Assembly (NCBI RefSeq): GCF_029873215.1
Contig: NZ_CP123620.1
Location: 868,001-932,000 of the forward strand
Length of the DNA: 64,000 nucleotides
Source: Nocardioides sp. BP30
GTDB taxonomy: Bacteria > Actinomycetota > Actinomycetes > Propionibacteriales > Nocardioidaceae
Direction of reading: 5' to 3'
Made by a program: the position numbers and the translations under genes. Below are positions 20,585 to 29,459 of the stretch, piece after piece. The notes below the pieces were generated by a model. It did no database searches and had not been told where the DNA came from. It saw only the letters and a list, made by a program, of their open reading frames with translations. Position 1 is the first letter of the stretch; the number at the start of each line of letters is the position of its first letter.

Positions 20585-22723
20585 TCAGCCCGCCAACCGC
20601 TCCCACGCCCGGTGCTTGGCCAGCAGCCCGGCGACCTCGGTGAAGACAGCTGCGCCGGAGTCCCCGACCACGATCCCCGGAGCCGAAGGTGCCAGCCGGG
20701 CGGCCGTGAGGGCGGCGTCGCCGTCACCCCAGGCGCCGATCGCCTTGCCCTGCCGGAACACCTCGGTGAGGAGCAGCGAGATCCGCGGGTCCTCGACGTG
20801 GGCGCCGATCCCGGAGGCCAGCAGCACCGCGTCGAACTCGATCGAGCGCGCGGTGTCGAAGGAGCGCTGCAGTGGGATCCCGGAGGGCAGCATGCCGCCG
20901 GTCGGCCCGATCAGCAGCGGCACCAGGCCCGCGTCGAAGATCGCCGTACGCAGCGAGGCGATCTCGTCCTCGGGGCAGTCCGGGCACGTCACCACGCCGA
21001 TCAGGCGGCCGTCGATCGGCCAGCTCTCGCCGACCATGGAGAGCACCGGGCTCGGGTCGGGGTCGACCAGCTCCAGGGTGGCGGCCGGTGCGGGCAGGCC
21101 GAGGTTGGCCGCCACCCGCTCGCAGAGCACGGGGTCGATGTTCGCCAGGGACTGCAGCTGCCGCTCCTTGATCACCTGCTCGTAGACCTTGCCGAGCTCG
21201 AAGGAGTAGGCCAGCACGATGTGGTCCTGCTCGACCGGCGTCATCGAGAGCCAGAACAGCCGCGCCTGGCTGAAGTGGTCGTCGAAGGACGCTGCCTGCC
21301 CGCGCGTCTTCGGACCGGCCGCGACCGGCACCGGCGCCTCGATGAAGGCATGCTCGTCGGCCCCGGCGTGGAAGGGACAGCCACCGTCGAGCGAGTTCGG
21401 CTTGTACGGCGCCACGCCGCGGTGCACTGCGTCCTGGTGGAAGCCGTCGCGCAGCATGTCGTTGACCGGCGCGTGGGCACGGTTGATCGGGATCTGGTTG
21501 AAGTTCGGGCCGCCGAGCCGGGTGAGCTGGGTGTCGACGTAGGAGAACAGCCGCGTCTGCAGCAGCGGGTCGTCGGTGACGTCGATCCCGCGCACCAGGT
21601 TGCCGACGTGGAAGGCGATCTGCTCGGTCTCGGCGAAGTAGTTCGACGGGTTGCGGTTGAGCACCATCCGACCGACCGGCTGCACCGGGGCCAGCTCCTC
21701 GGGCACGATCTTGGTCGGGTCGAGCAGGTCGATGCCGTGGAACATCTGCTCCGGGGTGTCGGGGAAGACCTGCACGCCCAGCTCCCACTCGGGATAGGCG
21801 CCGGACTCGATCGCGTCGTAGAGGTCACGCCGGTGCAGGTCGGGGTCGAATCCGGCCGCGAGCTGCGCCTCCTCCCAGGTCAGCGCGTGCACGCCGAGCT
21901 TGGGCTTCCAGTGGAACTTCGCCAGGGAGGTCTCTCCTGCGGCGTTGACCAGTCGGAAGGTGTGGACGCCGAACCCCTCCATCATCCGGTAGGAGCGCGG
22001 GATGCCGCGATCGCTCATGTTCCAGATCGTGTGGTGCTGCGCCTCGGTGTGCAGCGAGACGAAGTCCCAGAACGTGTCGTGGGCGCTCTGCGCCTGCGGG
22101 ATCTCCCGGTCGGGGTGCGGCTTGCCGGCGTGGATGACGTCGGGGAACTTGATCCCGTCCTGGATGAAGAAGACGGGGATGTTGTTGCCGACCAGGTCGA
22201 AGTTGCCCTCGGTGGTGTAGAACTTCGTCGCGAAGCCGCGGGTGTCGCGCACGGTGTCGGCCGAGCCGCGCGACCCGAGCACGGTGGAGAAGCGGGTGAA
22301 GACCGGGGTCTCGACGTCCTTGTCCAGGAACGCCGCGCAGGTCACCTCGGCGGCGGTGCCGTAGCCGGTGAAGACGCCGTGCACACCGGCGCCGCGGGCG
22401 TGCACCACCCGCTCGGGGATCCGCTCGTGGTCGAAGTGGGTGATCTTCTCGCGCAGGTGGTGATCCTGCAGCAGCGTCGGGCCGCGCTCGCCGGCCTTGA
22501 GGGAGTGGTCGGTGTCGCGCAGCCGCGCGCCCACCGACGTCGTCAGGTACTCGCCCTGCTGGGCGTTGACCGCCTGGTCCTCGTTCGCCAGCGCACCGGT
22601 CGAGGTGCGCACCTGCGGGCCGGTCTGGTCGGGCTTGGGCGGCAGTGGCTCGCGGGGGGCGGTCGGCTCCTCGAGGCTCGGCGCCTCCGGAGCCGGTACG
22701 CCGGGTACGTTCTTCTCGGTCAT
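20585..22723 (-). CDS. katE: Large-subunit (HPII-type) catalase
   Basis: A 712-residue catalase degrading hydrogen peroxide with haem. Catalytic His108 is in RVVHARGAGVHG; the distal Asn region is GNFDLVGNNIPVFFIQDG; the haem-ligand Tyr is in the RLFSYVDTQLTRLGG motif. The protein is far longer than small-subunit catalases (about 480 residues) because it has the C-terminal flavodoxin-like (class I glutamine amidotransferase-like) domain of E. coli HPII, from about residue 560. The ATG at 22723 has a clear GGAGG Shine-Dalgarno; upstream codons in the same frame run through a large palindrome and are not part of the gene. It is a monocistronic stress gene with no regulator adjacent. Confidence 0.93.
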   Translation of the reverse strand: MTEKNVPGVPAPEAPSLEEPTAPREPLPPKPDQTGPQVRTSTGALANEDQAVNAQQGEYLTTSVGARLRDTDHSLKAGERGPTLLQDHHLREKITHFDHERIPERVVHARGAGVHGVFTGYGTAAEVTCAAFLDKDVETPVFTRFSTVLGSRGSADTVRDTRGFATKFYTTEGNFDLVGNNIPVFFIQDGIKFPDVIHAGKPHPDREIPQAQSAHDTFWDFVSLHTEAQHHTIWNMSDRGIPRSYRMMEGFGVHTFRLVNAAGETSLAKFHWKPKLGVHALTWEEAQLAAGFDPDLHRRDLYDAIESGAYPEWELGVQVFPDTPEQMFHGIDLLDPTKIVPEELAPVQPVGRMVLNRNPSNYFAETEQIAFHVGNLVRGIDVTDDPLLQTRLFSYVDTQLTRLGGPNFNQIPINRAHAPVNDMLRDGFHQDAVHRGVAPYKPNSLDGGCPFHAGADEHAFIEAPVPVAAGPKTRGQAASFDDHFSQARLFWLSMTPVEQDHIVLAYSFELGKVYEQVIKERQLQSLANIDPVLCERVAANLGLPAPAATLELVDPDPSPVLSMVGESWPIDGRLIGVVTCPDCPEDEIASLRTAIFDAGLVPLLIGPTGGMLPSGIPLQRSFDTARSIEFDAVLLASGIGAHVEDPRISLLLTEVFRQGKAIGAWGDGDAALTAARLAPSAPGIVVGDSGAAVFTEVAGLLAKHRAWERLAG

Positions 22724-22848
22724 GGGGATTCCTCCGAACGTCAGGGGTGGCGGGCCGTCAGGCCCGACGCTCCCCGTACCCGAGGGCCCGGTCGCTACTA
22801 CAGCCGTCTCACCGATGCGCGTTACTCGCTCCGGTCGCGCCGCCGCCT

Positions 22849-22918
22849 TGTAACGCGGTGTCCGGCCAAGTTCTGCGGTGCTGCGACACCGCAGAACAGC
22901 ACCGGACACCGCGTTACA
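22849..22918. repeat. 70-bp palindrome upstream of the catalase gene
   Basis: Arms 22849-22880 and 22887-22918 are 32 nt each with a 6-nt loop. They match perfectly (TGTAACGCGGTGTCCGG ... TTCTGCGGTG) except for a 5-nt internal bulge. It lies between the catalase start and the glycosyltransferase stop, where it could end glycosyltransferase-strand readthrough from neither gene usefully; it may be a dispersed palindromic element. Confidence 0.75.
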
Positions 22919-22958
22919 GCTGAGCGGGCCCGCAGCACCAGCCGGCACGAGCCGCGTC

Positions 22959-23921
22959 CTACAGCGTCCCGGTCGCCACCACCGACTCCAGCACCGCATC
23001 CCAGTCCGCGAGGAACCGCCCCAGCCCGTACCGCTCCAGCGCGTGCGCCCGGGCCACGGCGCCGGCCTCCGCGGCCGCGCGCGGAGAGTCGACGTAGCGG
23101 CGGGCCGCCGCTACCAGCTCCGACCGGCTCGTGGTCACCACCCCGGCCCCCGCCGGTACGGCGAACGGCGCCTCGGTGGTGCCCAGGGCCACGACGGGCA
23201 TGCCCAGCTGCATCGCCTCGATCAGCGACAGGCCCAGCGACGTCCAGCGGGCGGTGTGCACGTAGACCCGGCGCCGGGCCAGCTCCTCGTGCATCCGCGC
23301 CTGGGGGAGGTCCTCGAAGGTCACCAGGCCGGGCATCGGCGCCAGCAGCTCGACCCGCATGCCGAACACGTCCACGCCGACCGCCCCGCACAGATCCGCC
23401 AGCAGATCGGTCCCGACCGACCTGCCGCGGCGTACGGGGTCGTTGGTCACCACCGCCGCGCGGGCCAGCTCACCGGTGTAGCGCCGGCCCGGATCGACGA
23501 CGCCGTGGTCGATCACCGTGGTGGGAGTCCCGGCCGGGTCCCACATGAGCTCGTTGAACCCGGTCACGTGCACGATCGGGATCTCCCGCTGCCCGGCGAT
23601 CGGGTGCGGGGTGTCGGGGACGGCTCCCAGAGGCGTGTTGTGCTCGACGTACACCGCCGGCACGTCCCGGCCGGGTCGCCGCCCCAACCACGACGCGGCC
23701 AGGTCGCACTCGTGCGGGCGCTGGAGCACCACCAGGTCGACGGGCTCCTCGGCGAGGTCCTCGGGGGCGACCTCGCGGACGTTGGCCGGCCAGTCCCAGG
23801 TCCGCGCCCGGCCGAGCCCGTCGGGCCCCCGGTCCGGGGTGACGGGCATGACGTAGTCGTGGCCGCCCTGGACGAACGAGGTCGTCCAGGAGCCGTGCAC
23901 GTGCCAGAGTAGGATCCTCAC
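22959..23921 (-). CDS. Glycosyltransferase (GT4-like, GT-B fold)
   Basis: A 320-residue glycosyltransferase, short for GT4. It opens RILLWHVHGSWTTSFVQGGH, the sugar-acceptor side of a GT-B enzyme. The donor half includes YVHTARWTSLGLSLIEAMQL and GMPVVALGTTEAP, the typical 'E-x7-E'-like nucleotide-sugar site of GT4 enzymes. No membrane segment is seen. The start is GTG at 23921. It is divergent from the carbamoyltransferase that heads the heptose/glycan operon, so it probably acts on the same glycan. The exact donor and linkage cannot be told. Confidence 0.8.
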   Translation of the reverse strand: MRILLWHVHGSWTTSFVQGGHDYVMPVTPDRGPDGLGRARTWDWPANVREVAPEDLAEEPVDLVVLQRPHECDLAASWLGRRPGRDVPAVYVEHNTPLGAVPDTPHPIAGQREIPIVHVTGFNELMWDPAGTPTTVIDHGVVDPGRRYTGELARAAVVTNDPVRRGRSVGTDLLADLCGAVGVDVFGMRVELLAPMPGLVTFEDLPQARMHEELARRRVYVHTARWTSLGLSLIEAMQLGMPVVALGTTEAPFAVPAGAGVVTTSRSELVAAARRYVDSPRAAAEAGAVARAHALERYGLGRFLADWDAVLESVVATGTL

Positions 23922-24044
23922 CGCGCCCCGGTAACCGCCGGTGGCGGTGCCAACCTGCGCCGACCCGCGCCGCCACCCGGGCCGCCACCCGCCCGCCGTC
24001 CTGCGCGGCGTTTGGTGAAGCGCTTCTTCGGCCACCTCGACCCC
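23922..24044. other. Divergent intergenic region at the head of the glycan operon
   Basis: This 123-bp gap lies between the divergent glycosyltransferase and carbamoyltransferase genes and must carry both promoters. I see no clear promoter hexamers, palindrome or riboswitch in it. Confidence 0.3.
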
Positions 24045-25697
24045 ATGAGGGTTCTCGGTGTCAATGCGCTCTTCCATGACCCGAGCGCGGCCCTCGTGAT
24101 CGACGGCGTCACCGTCGCGGCGGCCGAGGAGGAGCGCTTCTCCCGCCGCAAGCACGGCCACCGGCCGGTGCCGTTCGCCGCCTGGGAGCTGCCCGAGCTC
24201 GCGGCCCGCTGGTGCCTGGCGGAGGCGGGGCTCGAGCCCGGCGACCTCGACGCCGTCGCCTACTCCTTCGACGTCGGGCTCGCCCGGCCGGCCGACGACC
24301 TCGGGCTCCACGACCCGTGGGACCACCTCCGCCAGACCTACGCCCGGCAGGCACCCGACTTCCTGGCCAGCGCCCTGCCCGGGCTCGACCCGGCCGCCGT
24401 CCGGTTCGTCCCGCACCACGTCTCCCACGCGGCGTCCGCAGCGCTGGCCGCACCTCACGGACCCGTCGGCGGGGAGCCCATCGACGTCCTGGTCCTCGAC
24501 GGCCGCGGCGAGTGCGCCAGCCACCTGGCCGGCAGCTACGACCCCGCCGGCCGGCTGACCACGCACCGCACCCAGGAGCTGCCAGACTCGCTCGGTCTGC
24601 TCTACGAGGACCTCACCGAGCACCTCGGGTTCCTGCGCTCCAGCGACGAGTACAAGGTGATGGCGATGGCCTCGTACGGCGAGCCGCGCTTCCTCGATGA
24701 GCTTCGCGAGCGGATCCGCCCCACCGGCGACGGAGGGTTCGGCACCCGGCGGATCGACTGGAACGCCCTGGCCAAGCGGCTGCAGCCGGGTGAGCAGTGG
24801 ACCTCCGACCACGCCGACCTGGCCGCCAGCGTGCAGCGCCGGGTCGAGGAGGTGCTCCTCGAGCTGGCGATCTGGCTGCGCGAGCGCACCGGCAACACCT
24901 CGCTCGCGCTCGCCGGCGGGGTGGCCCTCAACTGCGTCGCCAACACGGTGCTGCACGCCGGATCCGGCTACGAGCACGTCTGGGTGCAGCCGGCCGCGGG
25001 CGATGCCGGCACCGCGCTGGGTGCTGCCCTGCACCTGGCCGCGTCCGGCGGCGAGACCCTCGCGCCCTGGCCCGGCGCCGACCTGGGTCGTGGGTGGTCG
25101 GAGGAGGAGATCGAGACGGTCCTGCGTACCGCCCGGGTGTCCTACGAGCGCCCCGCGGACGTGGCGGAGGCGGCCGCGGAGTGCCTGGCGGCCGACGGCG
25201 TGGTGGCGTGGTTCCAGGGCCGCAGCGAGTTCGGCCCGCGTGCCCTGGGGCACCGCTCTCTGCTGGCCCATCCCGGCCGCGCCGAGAACCTGGAGCGGCT
25301 CAACGACGTCAAGGGCCGCGAGCAGTTCCGACCGGTGGCGCCGATGGTGCTCGCGCACCGCGCCGGCGAGATCTTCGGTCGGGGGCCGCTGCCCTCGCCG
25401 TACATGCTCTTCGTGCACGACGTGGCCCCCGGGTGGCGCGACCGCATCCCCGCGGTCGTGCACGTCGACGGCACCGCCCGGATCCAGACCGTCGAGGTCG
25501 AGCACGAGCCGCTGCTGGCCCGCATGCTCGAGGGGTTTGAGCGGCGCACCGGGTTGCCGGTGGTGGTCAACACCAGCCTCAACACCGCCGGCCGCCCGAT
25601 GGTCGACTCGCCCCGCGACGCGCTGGAGTGCTTCGGCTCGGCGCCGATCGACCTGCTGGCGATCGGGCCGTTCGCCGTGCGGAGGGCCGGCGCATGA
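24045..25697 (+). CDS. Carbamoyltransferase (NodU/CmcH family)
   Basis: A 550-residue O-carbamoyltransferase. It opens MRVLGVNALFHDPSAALV, and the N-terminal Kae1-like half carries the metal-binding His residues (FVPHHVSHAASAAL) and ALAGGVALNCVANT. The C-terminal YrdC-like half has EFGPRALGHRSLLAHP and VVNTSLNTAGRPMVDSP. Family members make carbamoyl-AMP and transfer the carbamoyl group to a sugar or antibiotic hydroxyl. As first gene of an operon with heptose enzymes and glycosyltransferases, I infer that it carbamoylates a sugar of that glycan. I chose ATG 24045; an in-frame GTG at 24012 would add 11 residues. It overlaps the next gene by 4 nt. Confidence 0.88.
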   Translation: MRVLGVNALFHDPSAALVIDGVTVAAAEEERFSRRKHGHRPVPFAAWELPELAARWCLAEAGLEPGDLDAVAYSFDVGLARPADDLGLHDPWDHLRQTYARQAPDFLASALPGLDPAAVRFVPHHVSHAASAALAAPHGPVGGEPIDVLVLDGRGECASHLAGSYDPAGRLTTHRTQELPDSLGLLYEDLTEHLGFLRSSDEYKVMAMASYGEPRFLDELRERIRPTGDGGFGTRRIDWNALAKRLQPGEQWTSDHADLAASVQRRVEEVLLELAIWLRERTGNTSLALAGGVALNCVANTVLHAGSGYEHVWVQPAAGDAGTALGAALHLAASGGETLAPWPGADLGRGWSEEEIETVLRTARVSYERPADVAEAAAECLAADGVVAWFQGRSEFGPRALGHRSLLAHPGRAENLERLNDVKGREQFRPVAPMVLAHRAGEIFGRGPLPSPYMLFVHDVAPGWRDRIPAVVHVDGTARIQTVEVEHEPLLARMLEGFERRTGLPVVVNTSLNTAGRPMVDSPRDALECFGSAPIDLLAIGPFAVRRAGA

Positions 25698-27220
25698 GCG
25701 AGCCGACCACGATCGTCATCCCCACGCTGGCGCGCCCGAGCCTGGACGCGCTGCTGACGGCGCTGGCCGGCCAGAGCATCCCTGTCACGGCGTCGATCAT
25801 CCTGGTCGACGACCGACGCGACCCGGGCGAGACGCCTCCGTCGGCGATCGAGCCGCCGACCGGCGCGGACCTCGACATCACCGTCGTCAGCGGGCGAGGC
25901 CTCGGGCCGGCCCACGCCCGCAACGTCGGCTGGCGCCACGCCCGCACGCCCTGGATCTCCTTCCTCGACGACGACGTGCTGCCCGATGCCGAGTGGTACG
26001 CCTCGCTGCTGACCGACCTCGAGGCCGCCGAGCAGGCCGGCGCCGCCGGCAGCACGGCCCGCGTGCACGTGCCGTTGCCGCCCGACCGCCGGCCCACCGA
26101 CTGGGAGCGCGGCACCGCGGGGCTGGCCACGGCCCGATGGATCACCGCCGACCTGTCCTACCGGCGAGCGGCCCTGGCGGCGGTCGGCGGCTTCGACGAG
26201 AGGTTCCCGCGAGCCTTCCGCGAGGACGCCGACCTGGCCCTGCGGATCACCGAGGACCTGGGCGCCGTCATCGTCGAGGGCGAGCGCCGCATCACCCACC
26301 CCGTCCGCCCCTCCGACGACTGGGCCAGCCTGCGGCAGCAGGCCGGGAACGCCGACGACATGCTGATGGCGCGGGTCCACGGCGCCGACTGGCACGACCG
26401 GGCCGGTGAGCACGTCGGGCGCCGCCCGCGGCACGTGGTCATCACCGCTGCCGGAGTCCTCGCCGTCGGCGGGGCGCTGGCTCGCCGGGGCGCGCTGGCG
26501 GCCGTCGGCGCGACCATCTGGGCGGCCGGTACGGCGGAGTTCGCGTGGCGCCGGATCGCCCCGGGACCGCGCGACAGCGACGAGGTACGGCGGATGCTCC
26601 TGACCAGCATGGCGATCCCCCCGGCCGCCACCTGGCATACCGCCCGCGGCCTGGTCGAGCACCGGCACGCCGGCCGCTGGCGCGGGCTGCCGGAGCTGGT
26701 GCTGCTCGACCGCGACGGCACCCTGATCCGCGACGTCCCCTACAACGGCGACCCGGCGAGGGTGGTGCCGATGCCCGGTGCGCGCCGGGCCCTGGACCGG
26801 CTGCGTGCCGAGGGTGTGCGGCTGGCGGTCGTCAGCAACCAGTCCGGCGTCGCGCGCGGGCTCATCACGCCCGCCCAGGTGGAGGCGGTCAACGCGCGGG
26901 TGGCCGAGCTGCTCGGCCCCTTCGAGGCGTTCTACGTGTGCGAGCACGGCCCCGACGACGGCTGCTCGTGCCGCAAGCCGCAGCCCGGCCTGGTCAAGCA
27001 GGCGCTGGCGGAGGCCGGCGTCGTACCCGACCGGGCGCTGCTCATCGGCGACATCGGCAGCGACGTGGAGGCAGCGGCAGCGGCCGGGGTGAGGGCGGTG
27101 CTGGTGCCGACGCCGGTGACCCGAGCCGAGGAGATCGCGGCCGCTTCGCACGTCGCCCGGACGCTGGCCGAGGCGGTCGGCTCCGTCCTGGGTGCGACGA
27201 CCGAGAAGGCCACCCGATGA
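25694..27220 (+). CDS. Fusion: family-2 glycosyltransferase + GmhB-like heptose-bisphosphate phosphatase
   Basis: A 508-residue two-domain protein. Residues 1 to about 300 are a GT2 domain: TIVIPTLARPSLDALL, then GPAHARNVGWRHARTPWISF followed by LDDDVLP (metal-binding DxD) and an EDADLALRI acceptor-site acid. A hydrophobic stretch lies at about 255-280. From about residue 335 a HAD-IIIA phosphatase begins: LLDRDGTLI (nucleophile Asp), VVSNQSGVARG, the CEHGPDDGCSCRKPQPG zinc loop and LIGDIGSDVEAA. That zinc loop is typical of GmhB (D,D-heptose-1,7-bisphosphate phosphatase). GmhA and HldE in the same operon support this. Fusion of the biosynthetic phosphatase to a transferase is unusual. Confidence 0.85.
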   Translation: MSEPTTIVIPTLARPSLDALLTALAGQSIPVTASIILVDDRRDPGETPPSAIEPPTGADLDITVVSGRGLGPAHARNVGWRHARTPWISFLDDDVLPDAEWYASLLTDLEAAEQAGAAGSTARVHVPLPPDRRPTDWERGTAGLATARWITADLSYRRAALAAVGGFDERFPRAFREDADLALRITEDLGAVIVEGERRITHPVRPSDDWASLRQQAGNADDMLMARVHGADWHDRAGEHVGRRPRHVVITAAGVLAVGGALARRGALAAVGATIWAAGTAEFAWRRIAPGPRDSDEVRRMLLTSMAIPPAATWHTARGLVEHRHAGRWRGLPELVLLDRDGTLIRDVPYNGDPARVVPMPGARRALDRLRAEGVRLAVVSNQSGVARGLITPAQVEAVNARVAELLGPFEAFYVCEHGPDDGCSCRKPQPGLVKQALAEAGVVPDRALLIGDIGSDVEAAAAAGVRAVLVPTPVTRAEEIAAASHVARTLAEAVGSVLGATTEKATR

Positions 27221-28239
27221 GCACGCTCGCGGTCCGGCTGGACAGCCTCGGCGACCTGATCGTCACCGGCCCCGCCCTGCGGGCGCTCGCCCGGGAGGAT
27301 GACGTCACGCTGCTCTGCGGCCGCCGTGGCCGTCCCGTGGCCGACCTGCTGCCCGGCGTCGGCCGGGTGCTGGAGTGGACCGCCCCCTGGATCGACCCGG
27401 AGCCCGAGCCGGTCGACCCCACCTCCGTCGCCGATCTGCAGCGGACCATCGCCGAGGGCGGCTTCGACCGGGCGCTGATCTTCACCTCCTTCCACCAGTC
27501 GCCGCTGCCGACCGCCCTGATCCTGCGTCTGGCCGGCGTGCCCTGGGTCGGCGCGATCAGCGTCGACTACCCCGGCTCGCTGCTCGACCTGCGGGTGCGG
27601 GACGTGCCCGACGATCTCCCTGAGCACGAGCGCGCGCTCAGGCTCGCGCGGGCCGCCGGCTGCGAGCTGCCCCCCGGCGATGAGGGCCTGCCTGCGCTCA
27701 GCGGGGTGCCGGAGCCCGATCCGGCCCTCGGGCTCGCCGCGCCGTACGTCGTGCTGCATCCGGGCACCTCGGTCCCGGCGCGCGCCTGGCCGGCCGAGCG
27801 CTTCCGGTCCGCTGCCGACCGGCTCGTCGAGCGGGGGCACCGGGTGGTGGTCACCGGCTCGGAGGAGGAGCGGATGCTGACCAAGTACGTCGCCGACGGC
27901 GTCGCGCTCGACCTCGGCGGCAGCCTCGACGTACCCGGCCTGGCTGCGGTGCTCGCCGGTGCCGCCTGCGTGGTGGTGGGCAACACTGGCCCCGCCCACC
28001 TGGCGGCCGCGGTCGGGACGCCGGTGGTCAGCCTGTTCGCACCGACGGTCCCCGCGGTGCGCTGGGCGCCGCGCGGTGCGCCGGTGACCCTGCTCGGGGA
28101 CCAGGACGCGCCATGCCGCGGCACCCGGGCCACGACCTGCCCGATCCCCGGGCACCCCTGTCTCGCGGCGGTGACGCCGGGAGAGGTGGTCGACGCGGTG
28201 GAGGGTCTGTGCGGACGGCCCGGGAAGGAGCACCGATGA
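27217..28239 (+). CDS. Family-9 glycosyltransferase (heptosyltransferase-like), first copy
   Basis: A 340-residue GT-B enzyme of family GT9, the family of ADP-heptose:LPS heptosyltransferases WaaC/WaaF. It opens VRLDSLGDLIVTGPALRAL, the acceptor-side signature (RxxxxGD). The donor site includes VVLHPGTSVPARAWPAERF, VVVTGSEEE and VVGNTGPAHLAAAVGTPVVS, where the GPxHLA loop binds ADP-heptose. It overlaps its neighbours by 4 nt on both sides. With GmhA, GmhB and HldE present in the operon, an ADP-heptose donor is likely; the acceptor is unknown, as this is not an LPS-bearing cell. Confidence 0.87.
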   Translation: MSTLAVRLDSLGDLIVTGPALRALAREDDVTLLCGRRGRPVADLLPGVGRVLEWTAPWIDPEPEPVDPTSVADLQRTIAEGGFDRALIFTSFHQSPLPTALILRLAGVPWVGAISVDYPGSLLDLRVRDVPDDLPEHERALRLARAAGCELPPGDEGLPALSGVPEPDPALGLAAPYVVLHPGTSVPARAWPAERFRSAADRLVERGHRVVVTGSEEERMLTKYVADGVALDLGGSLDVPGLAAVLAGAACVVVGNTGPAHLAAAVGTPVVSLFAPTVPAVRWAPRGAPVTLLGDQDAPCRGTRATTCPIPGHPCLAAVTPGEVVDAVEGLCGRPGKEHR

Positions 28240-29459
28240 GAGTCGCTCTCGTCTCCGAGCACGCCAACCCCCTCGCCGCCCTCGGTGGCGCCGACGCCGG
28301 CGGTCAGAACGTCCACGTCGCCGCCCTCGCCGCCGGTCTGGCGCGGCTGGGGCACGAGGTTGTCGTCTACACCCGCCGTGACAGCCCCGAGCAACCCGCC
28401 CTGGTCGAGACCGAGGACGGGTACGTCGTGGAGCACGTCTCGGCCGGCCCCGCCCACGAGCTGCCCAAGGACGAGCTGCTGCCCCACATGCGCGAGTTCG
28501 GCGTACGGCTGCGGGACCGGTGGCGGCGTGAGCCGGTCGACGTCGTGCACAGCCACTTCTGGATGAGTGGGCTGGCGGCGCTGCAGGCGACCCGGGGCAC
28601 GGGGATGCCGGTGGTGCACACCTTCCACGCCCTCGGCTCGGTCAAGCGCCGTCAGCAGGGCGACGCGGACACCAGCCCGCCGCAGCGGATCGACCTCGAG
28701 CGCCGGCTGTGTGACGAGGTCGACCACGTCATCGCCACCTGCAGCGACGAGGTCGCCGAGCTGGAGCGGCTCGGGCTGCCGAGGACCCGTGCGACGGTCA
28801 TCCCGTGCGGCGTCGACACGCACCTGTTCCGGCCCGGCCCGGAACGGCCGCCGCCCCGGATCGGGCCGCGGCAGCGGCCGCACCGGCTGCTGGTGGTCGG
28901 CCGGATCGTCACCCGCAAGGGCATCGGCAACGTGATCGAGGCCGTCGCCCAGCTGCCGGACGTCGAGCTGATCATCGCCGGTGGTCCGCCGCCCCACCGC
29001 TACGAAGCGGATCCGGAGGTCCAGCGGCTGCGCGAGCTGGTGGACGACCTGCGGCTCGGCGATCGGGTCGTGCTGACAGGCAGCGTCGAGCGCGCCGAGG
29101 TGCCTGCGCTGATCCGGGTCAGCGACGCGGTCGTCACCGTGCCCTGGTACGAGCCGTTCGGCATCGTCCCGCTGGAGGCGATGGCCTGCGGGCGGCCCGT
29201 GGTCGGCACCGCCGTCGGGGGCCTGCTCGACACCGTGGTCCCGGGCGTCACCGGGGAGCTGGTCCCGCCGCGCGAACCCGCCGTCCTGGCCAGCACCCTG
29301 CGCGAGCTGCTGGACGACGCCGACCGGTGCCGGCGGTACGGCGAGGCGGGCCGGCGTCGCGCGGTGGAGCACTACGACTGGAGCACCGTGGTGGCCGACA
29401 CGGCCGCCGTGTACCGCTCGCTGAGCGCGGACGCCCTCGCGACAGGAGCCGCCCGATGA
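28236..29459 (+). CDS. Family-4 glycosyltransferase
   Basis: A 407-residue GT-B glycosyltransferase. It opens with VALVSEHANPLAALGGADAG followed by GQNVHVAAL, the GGxxxH-type acceptor loop also seen in sucrose-phosphate-synthase and MshA-like enzymes. The donor half has LLVVGRIVTRKGIGNVIEA, then VPWYEPFGIVPLEAMACGRP, the EPFGIxxLEAMA donor-binding motif. It is cytoplasmic or peripheral, with no membrane helix. It sits between GT9 and gmhA with 4-nt overlaps, so it acts in the same heptose-containing glycan pathway; donor and linkage are not known. Confidence 0.87.
   Translation: MRVALVSEHANPLAALGGADAGGQNVHVAALAAGLARLGHEVVVYTRRDSPEQPALVETEDGYVVEHVSAGPAHELPKDELLPHMREFGVRLRDRWRREPVDVVHSHFWMSGLAALQATRGTGMPVVHTFHALGSVKRRQQGDADTSPPQRIDLERRLCDEVDHVIATCSDEVAELERLGLPRTRATVIPCGVDTHLFRPGPERPPPRIGPRQRPHRLLVVGRIVTRKGIGNVIEAVAQLPDVELIIAGGPPPHRYEADPEVQRLRELVDDLRLGDRVVLTGSVERAEVPALIRVSDAVVTVPWYEPFGIVPLEAMACGRPVVGTAVGGLLDTVVPGVTGELVPPREPAVLASTLRELLDDADRCRRYGEAGRRRAVEHYDWSTVVADTAAVYRSLSADALATGAAR

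Noticed and set aside
20612..23548. 978-residue plus-strand open frame opposite the catalase and glycosyltransferase
   Set aside because: It lies fully antisense to a well-recognised catalase with a Shine-Dalgarno, and its composition is that of a shadow frame.
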